A stretch of DNA of 64,000 nt, taken from Micropterix aruncella. Lineage: Eukaryota; Arthropoda; Insecta; Lepidoptera; Micropterigidae. Position numbers and translations under genes: made by a program. The notes beneath the pieces are model-generated. The model did not search any database and had not been told where the DNA came from. It saw only the letters and a list, made by a program, of their open reading frames with translations. Location of the stretch: NCBI GenBank assembly GCA_944548615.1, contig OX155950.1, positions 37,398,413-37,462,412 of the forward strand. The letters are read 5' to 3'. This document shows, in pieces, positions 47,266 through 58,617 of the stretch (positions are counted from its first letter, which is position 1; the number at the start of each line of letters is the position of its first letter).

Positions 47266-48095
47266 TGTTGTGGGAAGAAAGATGAAATATCGGGCAGGCA
47301 TGATGATGATAAACATCACAACAATATTGTGTCGTCATGCCTAAAATTCCGAGCGCATCAAAATCCCCAACCAAAAAATATTATTTATGGCAGTAAGTGC
47401 ACTATGCACACAATATCGGTATACCCGGATTAGCTCCACTAAAAGCGGGGGCTAATGGATGCCAAACTAAAAGTGGAATATTTACAAGCGAACGCTAAAA
47501 TTTCGAAATTACACGTCAACCCGAAAACAACCCTCGCTCGCGAACAAAGGAAAACGTCGGAAATATCCCAGCACGTGCATTTAAAAAGGGTAATAAAACT
47601 CACCCGAAATGCACCGCCGACAAAAAGGGATTAGGCCACCCCGTCGCCGATCGTAAAATCAACCCACCCCGCAAGCCAGGTAGGTACAAACGAATGACTC
47701 GTATTTTGAAAGCGCCAGCTTAAATATTGGATCACTAGAAATCCACAAAATTGCTGCCATGAAAATGTCTAAATGTTTAGAATAATTTAATTTAATTTTT
47801 AGACTAAGTCCGAACCAAATCGGCCAATAACTGGTGAAAATATTTAAATTCAACCTAAAATAGTACATAGCTATAATATATGATTATTAAAATATATATG
47901 TAAAATAATCATAAGTTAATATAAGTTAGAGTTTAAGGTCGTGTGTACACTCTTAACTTTAGTAAAATAATAGGCAATATTATAGTATATTAGCTTCACG
48001 AAAACGACATACAACAGCGCGTCGGCCGGCAACCGCGTGCGAGGCGGGGTGCAAACCGCCCCACCACTCGGCCGGCCGCGGCGGTCATACCTACA

Positions 48096-48102
48096 TATAT
48101 AA
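48096..48102 (+). promoter_or_regulatory. LTR TATA box
   Basis: TATATAA about 30 bases upstream of the first 27-bp repeat. The 3' LTR has the shorter CTATATAAGG because of a 4-base deletion. Confidence 0.5.
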
Positions 48103-48128
48103 GGCAGGTCACCCGCCGATATCGGGAC

Positions 48129-48240
48129 AGATCATATTTGAGCGTGCCTTGCCGCAGATCATATTTAAGCGTGCCTTGCCGTAGACTTATTTTGAGCTTG
48201 CTTTGCAGTAGAACTATTTGTACGTGCTTTGAAGCAGAAA
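48129..48240 (+). repeat. Four ~27-bp tandem repeats in the LTR
   Basis: Units start AGATCATATTTGAGCGTGCC, then AGATCATATTTAAGCG, AGACTTATTTTGAGC and AGAACTATTTGTACG, decreasing in similarity. Present also in the 3' LTR (55187-55290). Confidence 0.75.
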
Positions 48241-48543
48241 CGAACTTACTGTAAATTCGTAAATAGTGCAATAGACTACATTTTTAAAGGAAATAAAAAA
48301 CTTTAATGGCTTAGAAGCTTTTTAAAAGCATCAAAATTATTATTTTTTATTAACAAAACAAACCTCGAGTGCATATCCTGGAGATACTACCTACAGCGGA
48401 TTAGACACGACCCGAGCGACGTTAAAGACGAGGATTTCGACAACGCCGCCCGACGTCACCTTTGGCCTTACAACCCGAAGGGTTGAGTCTGTATGTAGGC
48501 TACGCGTGGGAAAGCCCCCACATCTTGGAAAGCCACCACATCT

Positions 48544-48560
48544 TGGTCCTTCGAGACGGG
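48544..48560 (+). other. Primer-binding site, tRNA-Tyr-like
   Basis: TGGTCCTTCGAGACGGG begins three bases after the LTR. Its complement ends TCGAAGGACCA, which fits the 3' end of insect tRNA-Tyr plus CCA, with one mismatch (inference from memory of the Drosophila tRNA). Confidence 0.65.
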
Positions 48561-48659
48561 ATAGGAAATCAGGACCTTAAGCAGAAAGCAGGTCCCTCGA
48601 GGTAAAAAATAATAAAAAATAATTTTTTAATTTTTACAAAAATTTGAAAAATCTCCGAG

Positions 48660-49217
48660 ATGTCGACGCCGCGTCAAACGAGCGCGGAACGGACAGAGAG
48701 CGCTAGAAGAAGCGCAAGGATTGCGGACAAAGCACGCGACAAAAGCCAGATCGACGCTCACAGGCAAGAACTACGAGCCGATCAACAAGATGCCGCAAAA
48801 TCTGCAATCAGGACGACGACCGCTAAGAGACCAGCCAGCAGAGCACAGTCTACCAGCAGCAGGGCGCCGTCAATGACAAGTCATCGATCGTCCAGATCAG
48901 CAACCACCACCATCAGGAGGCGACAATTGGAAGCGGAGATGGAAGCCGCCCAGGAAAAAGCCGCAGCCGACACCGCAGCCGCAGCCGACACCGCAGCCGC
49001 AGCCTCAGCCTCAGCCGCAGCTGCAGCCGCAGCCGCAGTGAACGCCGCCCAAGCAGAGGCCGCCGCCAAATTCGCAGCTGAGACTCGCCGAATTGAATCA
49101 GAACGAGCGACGCCGCATTCCAACGAGCCGCCACGAGCGCCGTTACGCAAGCGATCGCCGCCACCGCAGCCGCCGCCAACTCCCATCCAAGAGCCTCCTC
49201 CTACGAGCGGCAGTTAA
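48660..49217 (+). pseudogene. BEL gag N-terminal part
   Basis: 185 codons from the first ATG after the primer-binding site. Basic, Ser/Arg-rich start (residues 1-80), then an acidic/alanine-rich run (about 90-140) likely to form a coiled coil, then a Pro-rich end at TAA. The Gag frame should continue toward the DUF1759 domain that begins near 49440 in another frame, so a frameshift lies between about 49100 and 49390. Gag forms the particle core in the cytoplasm. The alanine run is encoded by a GCC/GCA repeat, a likely site of slippage. Confidence 0.7.
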
Positions 49218-49387
49218 GAGACGACGACGCCACGGACAAAAAGGCGAGCGACGCCGCGTTACAGCGAGCCGTCGCGAGCGCCGTCAAGAAAGCGATCGCC
49301 GATAACGCCGCAGCCGCCACCGCCAATCGACCGAGTGACACCGCCCGAGCGAGCAATTACGCCCGACCGAGCGGCGACGTCCCGACG

Positions 49388-50884
49388 ATGAAAAAAGAGG
49401 AAGAATGCAGCCCGCCCGACGTCTACATGATGCAGACCCGAACGAAGATGCTGCGCAGCCTTCCCCAATTCGACGGCAGCATGCAGGAGTGGCCAATATA
49501 CGTCGCACTATTCGACCAGGGGTCGATAATGTGCGGATTCACCAACGCGGACAATCTGCTACGACTACAACAAAGCCTGCGAGGACCCGCGCGCGAGGCA
49601 GTACGCGCGATGTTACTGGATCCCGGCAATGTCCCGGAGATCGGAAGAGCGCTAGAACGCCGTTTAGGCAGGCCTGGCGCTCGCATCGACGCGCTCATGC
49701 AGGAAGCACGCAGCACGCAGCAAATATTGGTGAGTGATTCAATATTTAAGTTGGTTGAGTAAGGCACTACCGTTTGTAATGTCGTACATGCGTTGAAAAA
49801 TATGGGTCATTCTGCATATCTCACAAATCCACCGCTGCTAAAAGAAATAGTCTTGAAGTTGCCACAATATTTGCGGTTACAGTGGTACTCCGCCGGCCAT
49901 GGACCGCATCCTACTCTTTTAGATTACGGAAACTGGTTAGAGACAATAATAGACGCCGCCTCTCAAGAAGATCCCGTAAAAAAATATTCAAAAAATAAAT
50001 CTATTAACAATCGATCCGAGATGCCGAGCAAAAAAAGAGTTTTTGCTACAGACACTCAGGAGTCGACAGACGCCTGCCTAAAGTGCGGGCGAAACAATCA
50101 TCTAACCCCTAAATGCCGCGAAGTAGAAAAAATGACAATAAACGAACGTTGGACATGGGTTAAGGAAAAACGCTTATGCACACGGTGTTTTAAAAAAGAC
50201 CACCGCCAAGCGCAATGTAGCGTAAAAAAGCCTTGTGGGATAGAAGGTTGTAAGTGGCCTCACCACAAATTATTACATAAAAATAATGCCGCGAAAAAAA
50301 ATCAGCCCTCAAACGACGACCAAAATACCCCTAATACAGTAGCTAATACTTGGGACGGATCGGAAAAAATGATTCTAAGGGTAGCGCCCGTGGAACTACG
50401 GGGGCCGAAAGGCGTTATAAGAGCGCTAGCATTATGCGATGAAGGATCTTCAATCACATTAATAGATCAGAGCATAACAGATAAAATAGGAGTACACGGG
50501 GAAATTAGCCCCTTAAATTTAGTAGGCGCCTCGGGCATGTCAGTTGCGAACGCGACAACGCAGCGAATAAACTGTAAGATCCGACCGCTGAAAAGTAATA
50601 AATATTATGATTTGTGTAACGCCAGGACCATAAAACAGCTGGATTTACCAGCACAAAAATTCTGTGCTAAATCTATGCTAAATAAATGGCCTCATTTAGC
50701 CGACATACCGTTTTGCGACTTTGATGGAGCACCGCAAATTCTAATAGGAATAGATTATTATGACTTAATCATTCCCAGAACGATAAAAACCGGTCCCCCG
50801 AACGCTCCGATAGCGACCTATTGCCGACTTGGTTGGACATTAGGGGGAGGGGGGGCGGTGATTTGTCTACTTGCCGCGCCGTAA
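49388..50884 (+). pseudogene. BEL gag (DUF1759), zinc knuckles and aspartic protease
   Basis: One frame with a single internal stop. First part: LPQFDGSMQEWPIYVALFDQ, the BEL-type Gag DUF1759 signature. TAA at 49760-49762 interrupts an otherwise continuous frame. After it come two zinc knuckles, CLKCGRNNHLTPKC and CTRCFKKDHRQAQC, and then the retropepsin active site ALCDEGSSITLID (a D-E-G variant of D[ST]G, within DUF1758). The frame is lost at 50835-50855 in a G-rich run, where RT continues one frame over. The protease would process Gag-Pol. Confidence 0.9.
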
Positions 50885-52431
50885 ACCACTTACGGAGTGC
50901 GGGATTAAATCAAAGGATGGACGACATCATCCGTTCGTATTTCGAAGTAGAAGAAGTAGAAACGCACATACGCGCCCATAAGGCCGTTACGAACGCGCGG
51001 GCCGAGACGCTTCTTCACGACACAACGAAACTAGAAGGCAATCGTTGGAGTACCGGACTGCTTTGGAAAAGCGACAAGGTGACGATGCCAGCCAGTCGCG
51101 AGATGGCTAAAAAACGGTTGAAATCCATAGAGAATAAATTACTCAAAAATCAACCGTTGGCCACTCAATATTGCGACACAATAAATGATTTCCTGAAAAA
51201 AGGATATGCACATACATTGAGTCCAGAGGAATTACGTACTCCTGGAAATCGTATTTGGTACCTCCCACACTTCCCGGTTGAAAATCCTAATAAACCAGGA
51301 AAAATGCGACTCGTTTTTGACTGCGCCGCGAAAGCCGGGGGAACTAGTCTAAACGATCAGTTATTATCAGGACCCGATTTATTGAATTCTCTGATTGGAA
51401 TCTTATTCAAATTCCGACAAGGACGTTACGGATTCGCGGGCGACATAAAGGAGATGTTTCTACAGATTCATTTATCTAAAACAGACACCCAAAGTCAACG
51501 TTTCCTATGGCGCGATCTAAAACAAGAAGAGGAACCATCCGAGTACTCCATGGATGTAGTCCTTTTCGGGTCTACCTCATCTCCGTGCTCCGCACTCTTT
51601 GTTAAAAATACAAACGCGGAGAGATTCAGGAAAAAATATCCCGAAGCGGTCGACGCCATAGTAAACAAACATTATATGGACGATTATCTAGATTCAACAG
51701 ATACTGTAGAAACCGCCCAAAAAATGATCGCGACCGTTACGAAAATTCACCAGGAAGGTGGCTTTAACATCGTAAACTGGACGAGTAACGATCCGAAAAT
51801 ATTAGAGCAGGTACCACATGAAATACGTTCGCAAACAAAGATAAAATTGGCCGGTGCCGACGAGGCGAGTGAGAGGATTCTCGGGCTTATATGGGAACCT
51901 CATCGCGACACCTTTTCATTTGACACGGACCTCAAAAAAATTAATCCCGACTTACTGAGTGGTTGCAAAACCCCGACGAAGCGACAAACGTTATCGGTGA
52001 TAATGAGCACCTTTGATCCGCTCGGGATTTTGGGCCCACTAACAGTAAAGGCGAAAATCTTACTCCAAACCATATGGTTCGATAAAACGGACTGGGACGA
52101 GGTTATTAGCGACGGTGCCAATCAAAAGTGGCAAGTCTGGTTAGCCGAGTTGCGAAAAATAAAATTCGTAAATATAAACCGTAGCTACCAGCACACAGGA
52201 AAACTGGCCCGAGACATACAATTGCATGTTTTTGCGGACGCGAGCGAACGAGCATATGCCGCGGTAGCATATTTACGTTATGAAAATGAAAACGGCACCG
52301 CGAGCACGGCCTTTATAGCCGGCAAAAACAAAGTAGCACCACTGAAACCTATGTCGTTACCACGACAAGAGCTGCAAGCCGCTACGATGGCCAGCAAATT
52401 AGCCGAGCTGATAAAATCACAACATACCTAG
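50821..52431 (+). pseudogene. BEL reverse transcriptase and start of RNase H
   Basis: 536 codons. RT motifs: KMRLVFDCAAKAG (about 161-173), YGFAGDIKEMFLQI (catalytic D208), VVLFGSTSSPCSA and HYMDDYLDS (catalytic DD 287-288). RNase H starts at HVFADASERAYAAVAYLR (about 467). TAG at 52429-52431 cuts it inside RNase H; the same frame continues with LWSDSKTVLSWIKRDP. The apparent ATG is an out-of-frame overlap with the protease end, so translation would depend on the ancestral fused frame. Confidence 0.92.
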
Positions 52432-53049
52432 GAATTTTCCTCCACAACGTTATGGTCAGATAGCAAGACCGTACTATCATGGATAAAACGTGACCCACGT
52501 GAATTTAACGTATTTGTAGCTCGCCGACTTGGCGAAATTGACCAGGTTACCACATCACGCCAATGGCGCTGGGTACCCGCGAAATTGAATCCAGCGGATA
52601 ACGCCACTCGGGACACGGCGACTAAAATGGGTGAAAACCAAATACAAAAATGGATAAACGGACCGGAATTCCTACTGGAAAATAGCGACCACTGGCCTGC
52701 GGATGATGAATCTCCATCATCAGAATACGGTCAGGACGAAGAACGTCGACCGGTATATGTAATGACCTCGATAAAAAATATTTCACTAATCGAGACAAAA
52801 CGATTCTCACGCCTAGAACGGTTACGTCGTACAGTAGCATGGATATTTCGATTCGTACAACGCTGCAAACGCAGCGGCGAAAAAACAAAATATTTAACCA
52901 AACAAGAACTTGCTTGCGCGGACCTCTACCTGATTCGGGTTTCGCAGCAACAAGATTTCAACGAGGAAATTTCATTATTAGAAATTAACAAAGAATTGCC
53001 AAAAAAACAGCAGGACAAGAAACCTAAATGCGTACCTGGATACGAATAG
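52432..53049 (+). pseudogene. BEL RNase H end and connection to integrase
   Basis: Same frame as the RT. After the TAG come 'LWSDSKTVLSWIKRDPREF' and 'WRWVPAKLNPADNATRD', the RNase H C-terminal Asp-containing motifs. A roughly 100-residue linker follows. The frame ends at TAG 53047-53049. From about 53045 another frame reads LRVGGRIQHLAG, the expected start of the integrase zinc-binding segment, so a frameshift lies just upstream. Confidence 0.88.
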
Positions 53050-54289
53050 GATCCTGCGAGTAGGCGGTCGCATACAACATTTAGCCGGTGTCGCCCCCGA
53101 GGTAAAACAACCTGCAATACTGGACGCGCGTAGTCATTACACCCAGTTATTAATGAAATGGCAGCACGAGCAAGCCGGTCACAAAGGACGTGAATGGGTT
53201 TGTAATGAACTACGAGAGCGTTATTGGATATTGCAACTCCGTGGAGCGATCCGAAAAATTACTCGCGACTGTCGAAAATGTCAAATTGACAGAGCGAAGC
53301 CAATTCCACCCAAAATGGCGGTCTTACCGGACATCAGATTGGCTCATCATATACGACCGTTTACCAATATTGGAGCCGATATATTCGGGCCGATAGAAGT
53401 CATCGTGGGAAGACACCGGGAAAAACGGTACGGTATGCTTTTCTGTTGTATGAGTAGTCGAGCCGTCCACATAGAAATCGTCCATTCACTATCTACGGAC
53501 AGCACAATGATGGCAATAAAGCGACTATGCGCACGCAGAGGGACACCGTCCGTAATATTTTCCGATAACGGAACGAGTTTTCACGGTAGCAATAACGAGT
53601 TGAAACGGGCACTGCAAGATGTCAATTTTGATGACGTAAGTTCACAATGTGCTATGAAGGAAATAGAGTGGAGATTCAACACTCCGACAGCCCCCCATAT
53701 GGGAGGTTTTTATGAGAGATTGGTTCAATCAATAAAAAAAGCTCTCTCCATCACTTTAAAGGAAAAAGCTTCTCGCGACGAGACATTTCTAACATTAATG
53801 GCAGAGGCTGAACATTCGGTAAATTCTCGCCCGTTAACCCATTTTTCACTCGACAGCCAAGACGACGAAAGTCTTACACCAAATCACTTCTTGATTGGTT
53901 CGTCATCAGGTCGACTCAACATAGGCGTAATTGACAACGACAATCTTTGCCTCAAAAAACAGTGGCAAATAGCCCAAATAATGGCAAACCATTTTTGGTC
54001 GAGATTCATACGCGAATATCTGCCGACGCTGGCGACGAGACCAAAATGGAACGACGCGGTAAAACCCGTCCAGATAGGAGACATAGTCATCCTTGTGGAC
54101 GCGGACCTACCCAGAAATACTTGGCTCCGAGGGCGAATAGAGCAAGTACATACCGCTCCCGATAAGCAAGTACGTTCAGTAACGATCTGCTGTCGCGGAA
54201 AATCATACAAAAGACCAGTGGCAGTTATCTATTCTCCCCACCTAGAGGAAGTGAGAACAACAATTTCACCTCCCGAAGAAGAGGAGTGA
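53045..54289 (+). pseudogene. BEL integrase and DUF5641 C-terminus
   Basis: Zinc-binding HHCC region includes HEQAGHKGREWV and CRKCQ. DDE core: FTNIGADIFGP (D76 counted from 53153), VIFSDNGTSFHG (D138) and PHMGGFYERLVQS (E188). After the core comes the DUF5641 segment ('WNDAVKPVQIGDIVILVD', 'TWLRGRIEQVH') usual in BEL/Pao. All three catalytic residues are intact. Ends at TGA 54287-54289 close to the polypurine tract. The ATG at 53153 is internal. Confidence 0.92.
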
Positions 54290-54308
54290 GGAGAAACACT
54301 TGTCTCAC

Positions 54309-54319
54309 GAAGAGGGGGA
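54309..54319 (+). other. Polypurine tract
   Basis: GAAGAGGGGGA immediately before the 3' LTR; primes plus-strand synthesis in LTR elements. Confidence 0.85.
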
Positions 54320-55590
54320 TGTTGTGGGAAGAAAGATGAAATATCGGGCAGGCATGATGATGATAAACATCACAACAATATTGTGTCGTCATGCCTAAAA
54401 TTCCGAGCGCATCAAAATCCCCAACCAAAAAATATTATTTATGGCAGTAAGTGCACTATGCACACAATATCGGTATACCCGGATTAGCTCCACTAAAAGC
54501 GGGGGCTAATGGATGTCAAACTAAAAGTGGAATATTTACAAGCGAACGCTAAAATTTCGAAATTACACGTCAACCCGAAAACAACCCTCGCTCGCGAACA
54601 AAGGAAAACGTCGGAAACATCCCAGCACGTGCATTTAAAAAGGGTAATAAAACTCACCCGAAATGCACCGCCGACAAAAAGGGATTAGGCCACCCCGTCG
54701 CCGATCGTAAAATCAACCCACCCCGCAAGCCAGGTAGGTACAAACGAATGACTCGTATTTTGAAAGCGCCAGCTTAAATATTGGATCACTAGAAATCCAC
54801 AAAATTGCTGCCATGAAAATGTCTAAATGTTTAGAATAATTTAATTTAATTTTTAGACTAAGTCCGAGCCAAATCGGCCAATAACTGGTGAAAATATTGA
54901 AATTCAACCTAAAATAGGACATAGCTATAATATATGATTATTAAAATATATATGTAAAATAATCATAACTTAATATAAGTTAGAGTTTAAGGTCGTATGT
55001 ACACTCTTAACTTTAGTAAAATAATAGGCAATATTATAGTATATTAGCTTCACGAAAACGACATACAACAGCGCGTCGGCCGGCAACCGCGTGCGAGGCG
55101 GGGTGCAAACCGCCCCACCACTCGGCCGGCCGCGGCGGTCATACCTATATAAGGGAGGTCACCCGCCGATATCGGGACAGATCATATTTGAGCGTGCCTT
55201 GCCGCAGATCATATTTGAGCGTGCCTTGCCGTAGACTTATTTTGAGCGTGCTTTGCGGTAGAACTATTTGTACGTGCTTAGAAGCAGAAACGAACTTACT
55301 GTAAATTCGTAAATAGTGCAATAGACTACATTTTTAAAGGAAATAAAAAACTTTAATGGCTTAGAAGCTTTTTAAAAACATCAAAATTATTATTTTTTAT
55401 TAACAAAACAAACCTCGAGTGCATATCCTGGAGATACTACCTACAGCGGATTAGACACGACCCGAGCGACGTTAAAGACGAGGATTTCGACAACGCCGCC
55501 CGACGTCACCTTTGGCCTTACAACCCGAAGGGTTGAGTCTGTATGTAGGCTACGCGTGGGAAAGCCCCCACATCTTGGAAAGCCGCCACA
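54320..55590 (+). repeat. 3' LTR of the BEL/Pao element (1271 bp)
   Basis: Near-identical to 47266-48540. Ends GCCGCCACA and is followed by ATGCC (55591-55595). Confidence 0.92.
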
Positions 55591-55595
55591 ATGCC

Positions 55596-56060
55596 TATGA
55601 TAAATGCAGTGGGATACAAAAATGGATAATATCCGTACTGCTTGAAGTAAAAAAATCTCCAAAAACACTTCTGTACCTTTTCCAGCATAAGGGTATAGGT
55701 ATCTTCACGCGGTTTGCAAATAGCTGCATTCGTTTCCACGCGGCGTCTCGAGTTGTACAACGTGCGCATTTCCCGAATATTATTGAAGTGTTTGGATTGC
55801 CGTATCACAAACCCTAAAAGCTTGAAAGAAGTTGTAGATAGTTGCCTAATGTGTTTCTTGGAGTTTAACTGGGGGTCGAAAGAAACTCCCAAGTCCTTGA
55901 CTTCAGTAACTCTGGGAAGCACATTTTTCTCAGTGTAGGGAGTAGATTGTAGAATTCGATCACAAAACGAATACACAACATATTTAGCAAACTCAATCAG
56001 CTCATAAGTAACGACGTAAGTAACGACGAAATCATTAAATATTATATTCATGGATATCTG
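55596..56060 (-). pseudogene. LINE ORF2 segment upstream of the BEL target site
   Basis: Minus frame: 'RVTEVKDLGVSFDPQLNSKK' (the D.G..FD..L motif after the RT palm in Jockey/CR1-like LINEs), 'LLGFVIRQSKHFNN' and 'YPTAFIIG' at the junction. It is continuous with the C-terminal piece at 46814-47260. Upstream of about 56050 the similarity ends, so the LINE was 5'-truncated before BEL arrived. Confidence 0.8.
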
Positions 56061-56830
56061 GTAGAAGAATGTAATTATGGCAGGCTAATTAATTGATATG
56101 GCATATGTGTATATTCTCTCTAGTTCTCTCATCTCTAAACGTGACTAATCATCCTTAAAGATTTTATCCATAGAGAGGGCAAATTGAATAATGTGATGTA
56201 ATTACCTTCGCATGCCGGATTTATGTACCTTTACAAATTGGATTAATTTCGAATGGTCCCTCCCCCCTCCCCCCTCTTCTCTCCCTATCTTGTTCTATAC
56301 GTCCATCCCTCTTCGCCCTCTGCGCCTATGTGGAGCATCTGCTATTTCGCGTCATCTGGGATACAGCTTCGTAAATTCCTAATTTCTATAATTCCCTTCA
56401 TATCTGGGCAATTTCCGCCTAAGTTTGAGCACGCAGATGCTCCACTTTCTAGTTTCTAGGCAATCAAACTCGAATATTATGTAATGATGCACATATTCTT
56501 CTTCTTATATTCTAACCTTTCTGTTTTGCGACCACTTTGAACTGCGGGATTAAGTTTAGTCGCGCATGGGACGTTCTTCTTTTTTATCGACAATGACATG
56601 TCTCCTCCGCAAAAAATGTTATTCCTCCAAAATATCAAGTTTCAGCATTTTAAAAAAAAAAATTGACTATGCAACCATTATAATACCATTAAAAATGGAT
56701 TTTTATTATTATAACTTTTTACAAAATGATTGTGACAAAGTAGACAAAAATCGTGACGGATTTTCGTGTAGTTAAAGTGTGTCCCTCTACGACGCCTAAT
56801 GTTATAAAATGGCAACCTTTGCCATTGCTA
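56061..56830. other. No gene seen
   Basis: C-rich run at 56258-56280. GTGGAGCATCTGC (56331) and GCAGATGCTCCAC (about 56437) are inverted. ORF 56566-56775 is not recognised but lies just before the Helitron fragment. Confidence 0.4.
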
Positions 56831-56834
56831 GAGA

Positions 56835-57237
56835 ATAACACTCATACTCCCTCCGAGATGCAAATACGAATATTGTCTTCGACAATTATTTCAACATGAT
56901 TTCATCGAAACTGATTGATTTGTGGACACAATGCAAAAACTACAAATCTGATGATATATTCAATCAGATGCTTTCTAGAATATCAAAATCAGATTTAAAA
57001 CTGAGCCTGGAAATTCACAACGAGAAATTGATATTAACTGAGGACATGTGCTTGATGGTATCAAACAAGGTATTAGGTCAACTAGGTATGACAGCGCCCA
57101 ATCGTTCGAGGCACGACGCATTTATAGAACAGTTGAAACGCGAAAAACAATACGATTGCGATGCCTTGTGCGAATCAGTTCGAATGAACGATCCGCTATT
57201 GAATCGGCAACAAAAATATGTAAACGACTCATGAAGT
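56835..57237 (+). pseudogene. Helitron Rep/helicase protein fragment (5' side of MULE)
   Basis: From 56896: KLIDLWTQCKNYKSDDIF, then MCLMVSNKVLGQLGM, then 'NRSRHDAFIEQLKREKQYD' and 'LLNRQQKYVND'. These are the blocks preceding the PIF1-type helicase in Helitron transposases ('P..LW..YK..M..D', 'LG...PNR', 'L...Q..VY'). The frame shifts near 57225. The Walker A motif lies beyond the MULE insertion. No Rep domain with HUH was found in the preceding sequence. Confidence 0.75.
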
Positions 57238-57245
57238 TGTGAACG
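57238..57245. repeat. Target-site duplication TGTGAACG (left)
   Basis: Repeated at 61656-61663 on the other side of the MULE. 8-9 bp is the usual MULE duplication length. Confidence 0.8.
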
Positions 57246-57650
57246 CGGAATGGGACAAGTGGGCGCGGCCAACTGGGCGCGGCCGACTGGACGCTGCTAA
57301 CTGGGCGCCGCCGACTGGACGCCAGGCCAACTGGGCGCAGGGACAACTGGGCGCGAGCCAAGTGGGCGCGGGACAGGTGGGCGCCAAAATTATATTATGC
57401 AATATATTTATATATTTATTTATTGTGACTGACTATATAAAAAATAACTAATGGTGAAACATTACCTTCGTAGCTATACTGTGATACACCCGTTTCAGAG
57501 CTAGCGTTTACATGGGATTTAATATTTACATAATAAATACTTAATTAAATTATTGCAAAATATCAAAAAATATACATAGAAAGTATTATATATACTATGA
57601 AAGCTTTTAAATACATTTACTCAAATAATTTACAAGACTGGAAATAGTTA
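57246..57650. repeat. MULE left TIR with tandem sub-repeats
   Basis: Sub-repeat zone 57252-57385: GGCCAACTGGGCGC, GGCCGACTGGACGC, TGCTAACTGGGCGC and so on. It is followed by AT-rich TIR sequence (GTGATACACCCGTTTCAGAG) that is matched, inverted, near 61377-61400. Confidence 0.85.
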
Positions 57651-57837
57651 ATGCTCTGTTGATATAATATTGATCGTTTTATTTTTATATTTATTTTACA
57701 GCCAACCTACTCGTAAGTTTAAAGACGCCCAAGGCCGAAGGGGTGCCTTTTTTTATAGGTACAACTTTCATAGGTATAGGTACAACCTCTAGACTGAAAT
57801 GCCGGTAGGTTGGAGGGGAGTAAGCTCTCCAGAAAAT

Positions 57838-58428
57838 AATGTCTAGAACAGTATATAGAATCATTTCATTTATACATAAAAACGTCTTGTCATCCAAAAC
57901 ATGAAACTTATTAACACGAAAGACAACTTATTCCCAAAAAAAACAAAAACAAAACTCATTGCCGAAATAATACAGTCGAATAATTATCGTCCCAATTGCG
58001 GTCAATCGATATTATTAGAGGAAAATAATTTAAAGAAAATTTGATAATTTCTAATAGCTTTATTTATACACATTATACACATTAAGTTTATTCAGTTCAC
58101 ATTCAATTATACATTATTTACATATCTAATTATTATTATTATTTCACTTACATATCTATTTACATATCTAATTATTTTACTTACATATCTAATTATATTT
58201 TTATTACATTTTAAATTGTACATTGAATTACTTTGTATGTTTTAAAAAAAATATTACAAAAATAGTTATAACACTTTCAATAAAATAGTGCCTAGAACAG
58301 TAAATAGAATCATTTCATTTATACCAAAAAATGTCTTGTCATCCAAAACATGAAACTTGTTAACACCAAAGACAACTAATTCCCTAAATAAAAACGAAAA
58401 CAAAATTCATTGCCGAAATAATACATAT
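57838..58428 (+). repeat. ~140-bp direct repeat inside the MULE
   Basis: 57838-57975 and 58288-58428 share 'GAATCATTTCATTTATAC', 'TGTCTTGTCATCCAAAACATG' (GT in one copy) and CATTGCCGAAATAATACA. Non-coding, in the 3' flank of the transposase gene. Confidence 0.75.
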
Positions 58429-58617
58429 AGGTAAATTAATACCCAGATTAGTATTTTAATTATCACATTTTAAATTGTACATTGAATTACTTTGCTTGTT
58501 TTAAAAAAATATTACAAAAATACTTATAAAATTTCAATTTCTTTGAATTTATAAATTCATTTGGTAATTATGTGCAATTCCTCTTAAATATTCTACAATG
58601 TCCCTGTTATTGTATTC

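Larger units (their letters stand above)
47266..48540 (+). repeat. 5' LTR of the BEL/Pao element (1275 bp)
   Basis: Starts TGTTGTGGG, ends CACCACA. TATATAA at 48096-48102 and AATAAA at about 48292 are plausible promoter and polyA signals bounding R. Between them lie four ~27-bp imperfect repeats (48129-48240). Confidence 0.9.
47266..55590 (+). mobile_element. Full-length BEL/Pao LTR retrotransposon (8.3 kb)
   Basis: Two ~1.27-kb LTRs (TGTTGTGGG...CCACA), primer-binding site, gag-pol and polypurine tract in order, flanked by a 5-bp duplication. The LTRs differ by about 15 substitutions and a 4-base indel, near 99% identity by eye, so the insertion is recent. The coding region nevertheless has two in-frame stops and several frameshifts, so this copy could not make its own proteins. 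No envelope-like ORF was seen. Confidence 0.95.

Noticed and set aside
47659..47868. 69-codon ORF present twice (also 54713-54922)
   Set aside because: It is simply in both LTRs of the BEL element, antisense; duplication reflects the LTRs, not selection.
48881..49186. Minus-strand Ala/Gly-rich ORFs
   Set aside because: Antisense shadow of the GCC/GCA-rich BEL gag region.
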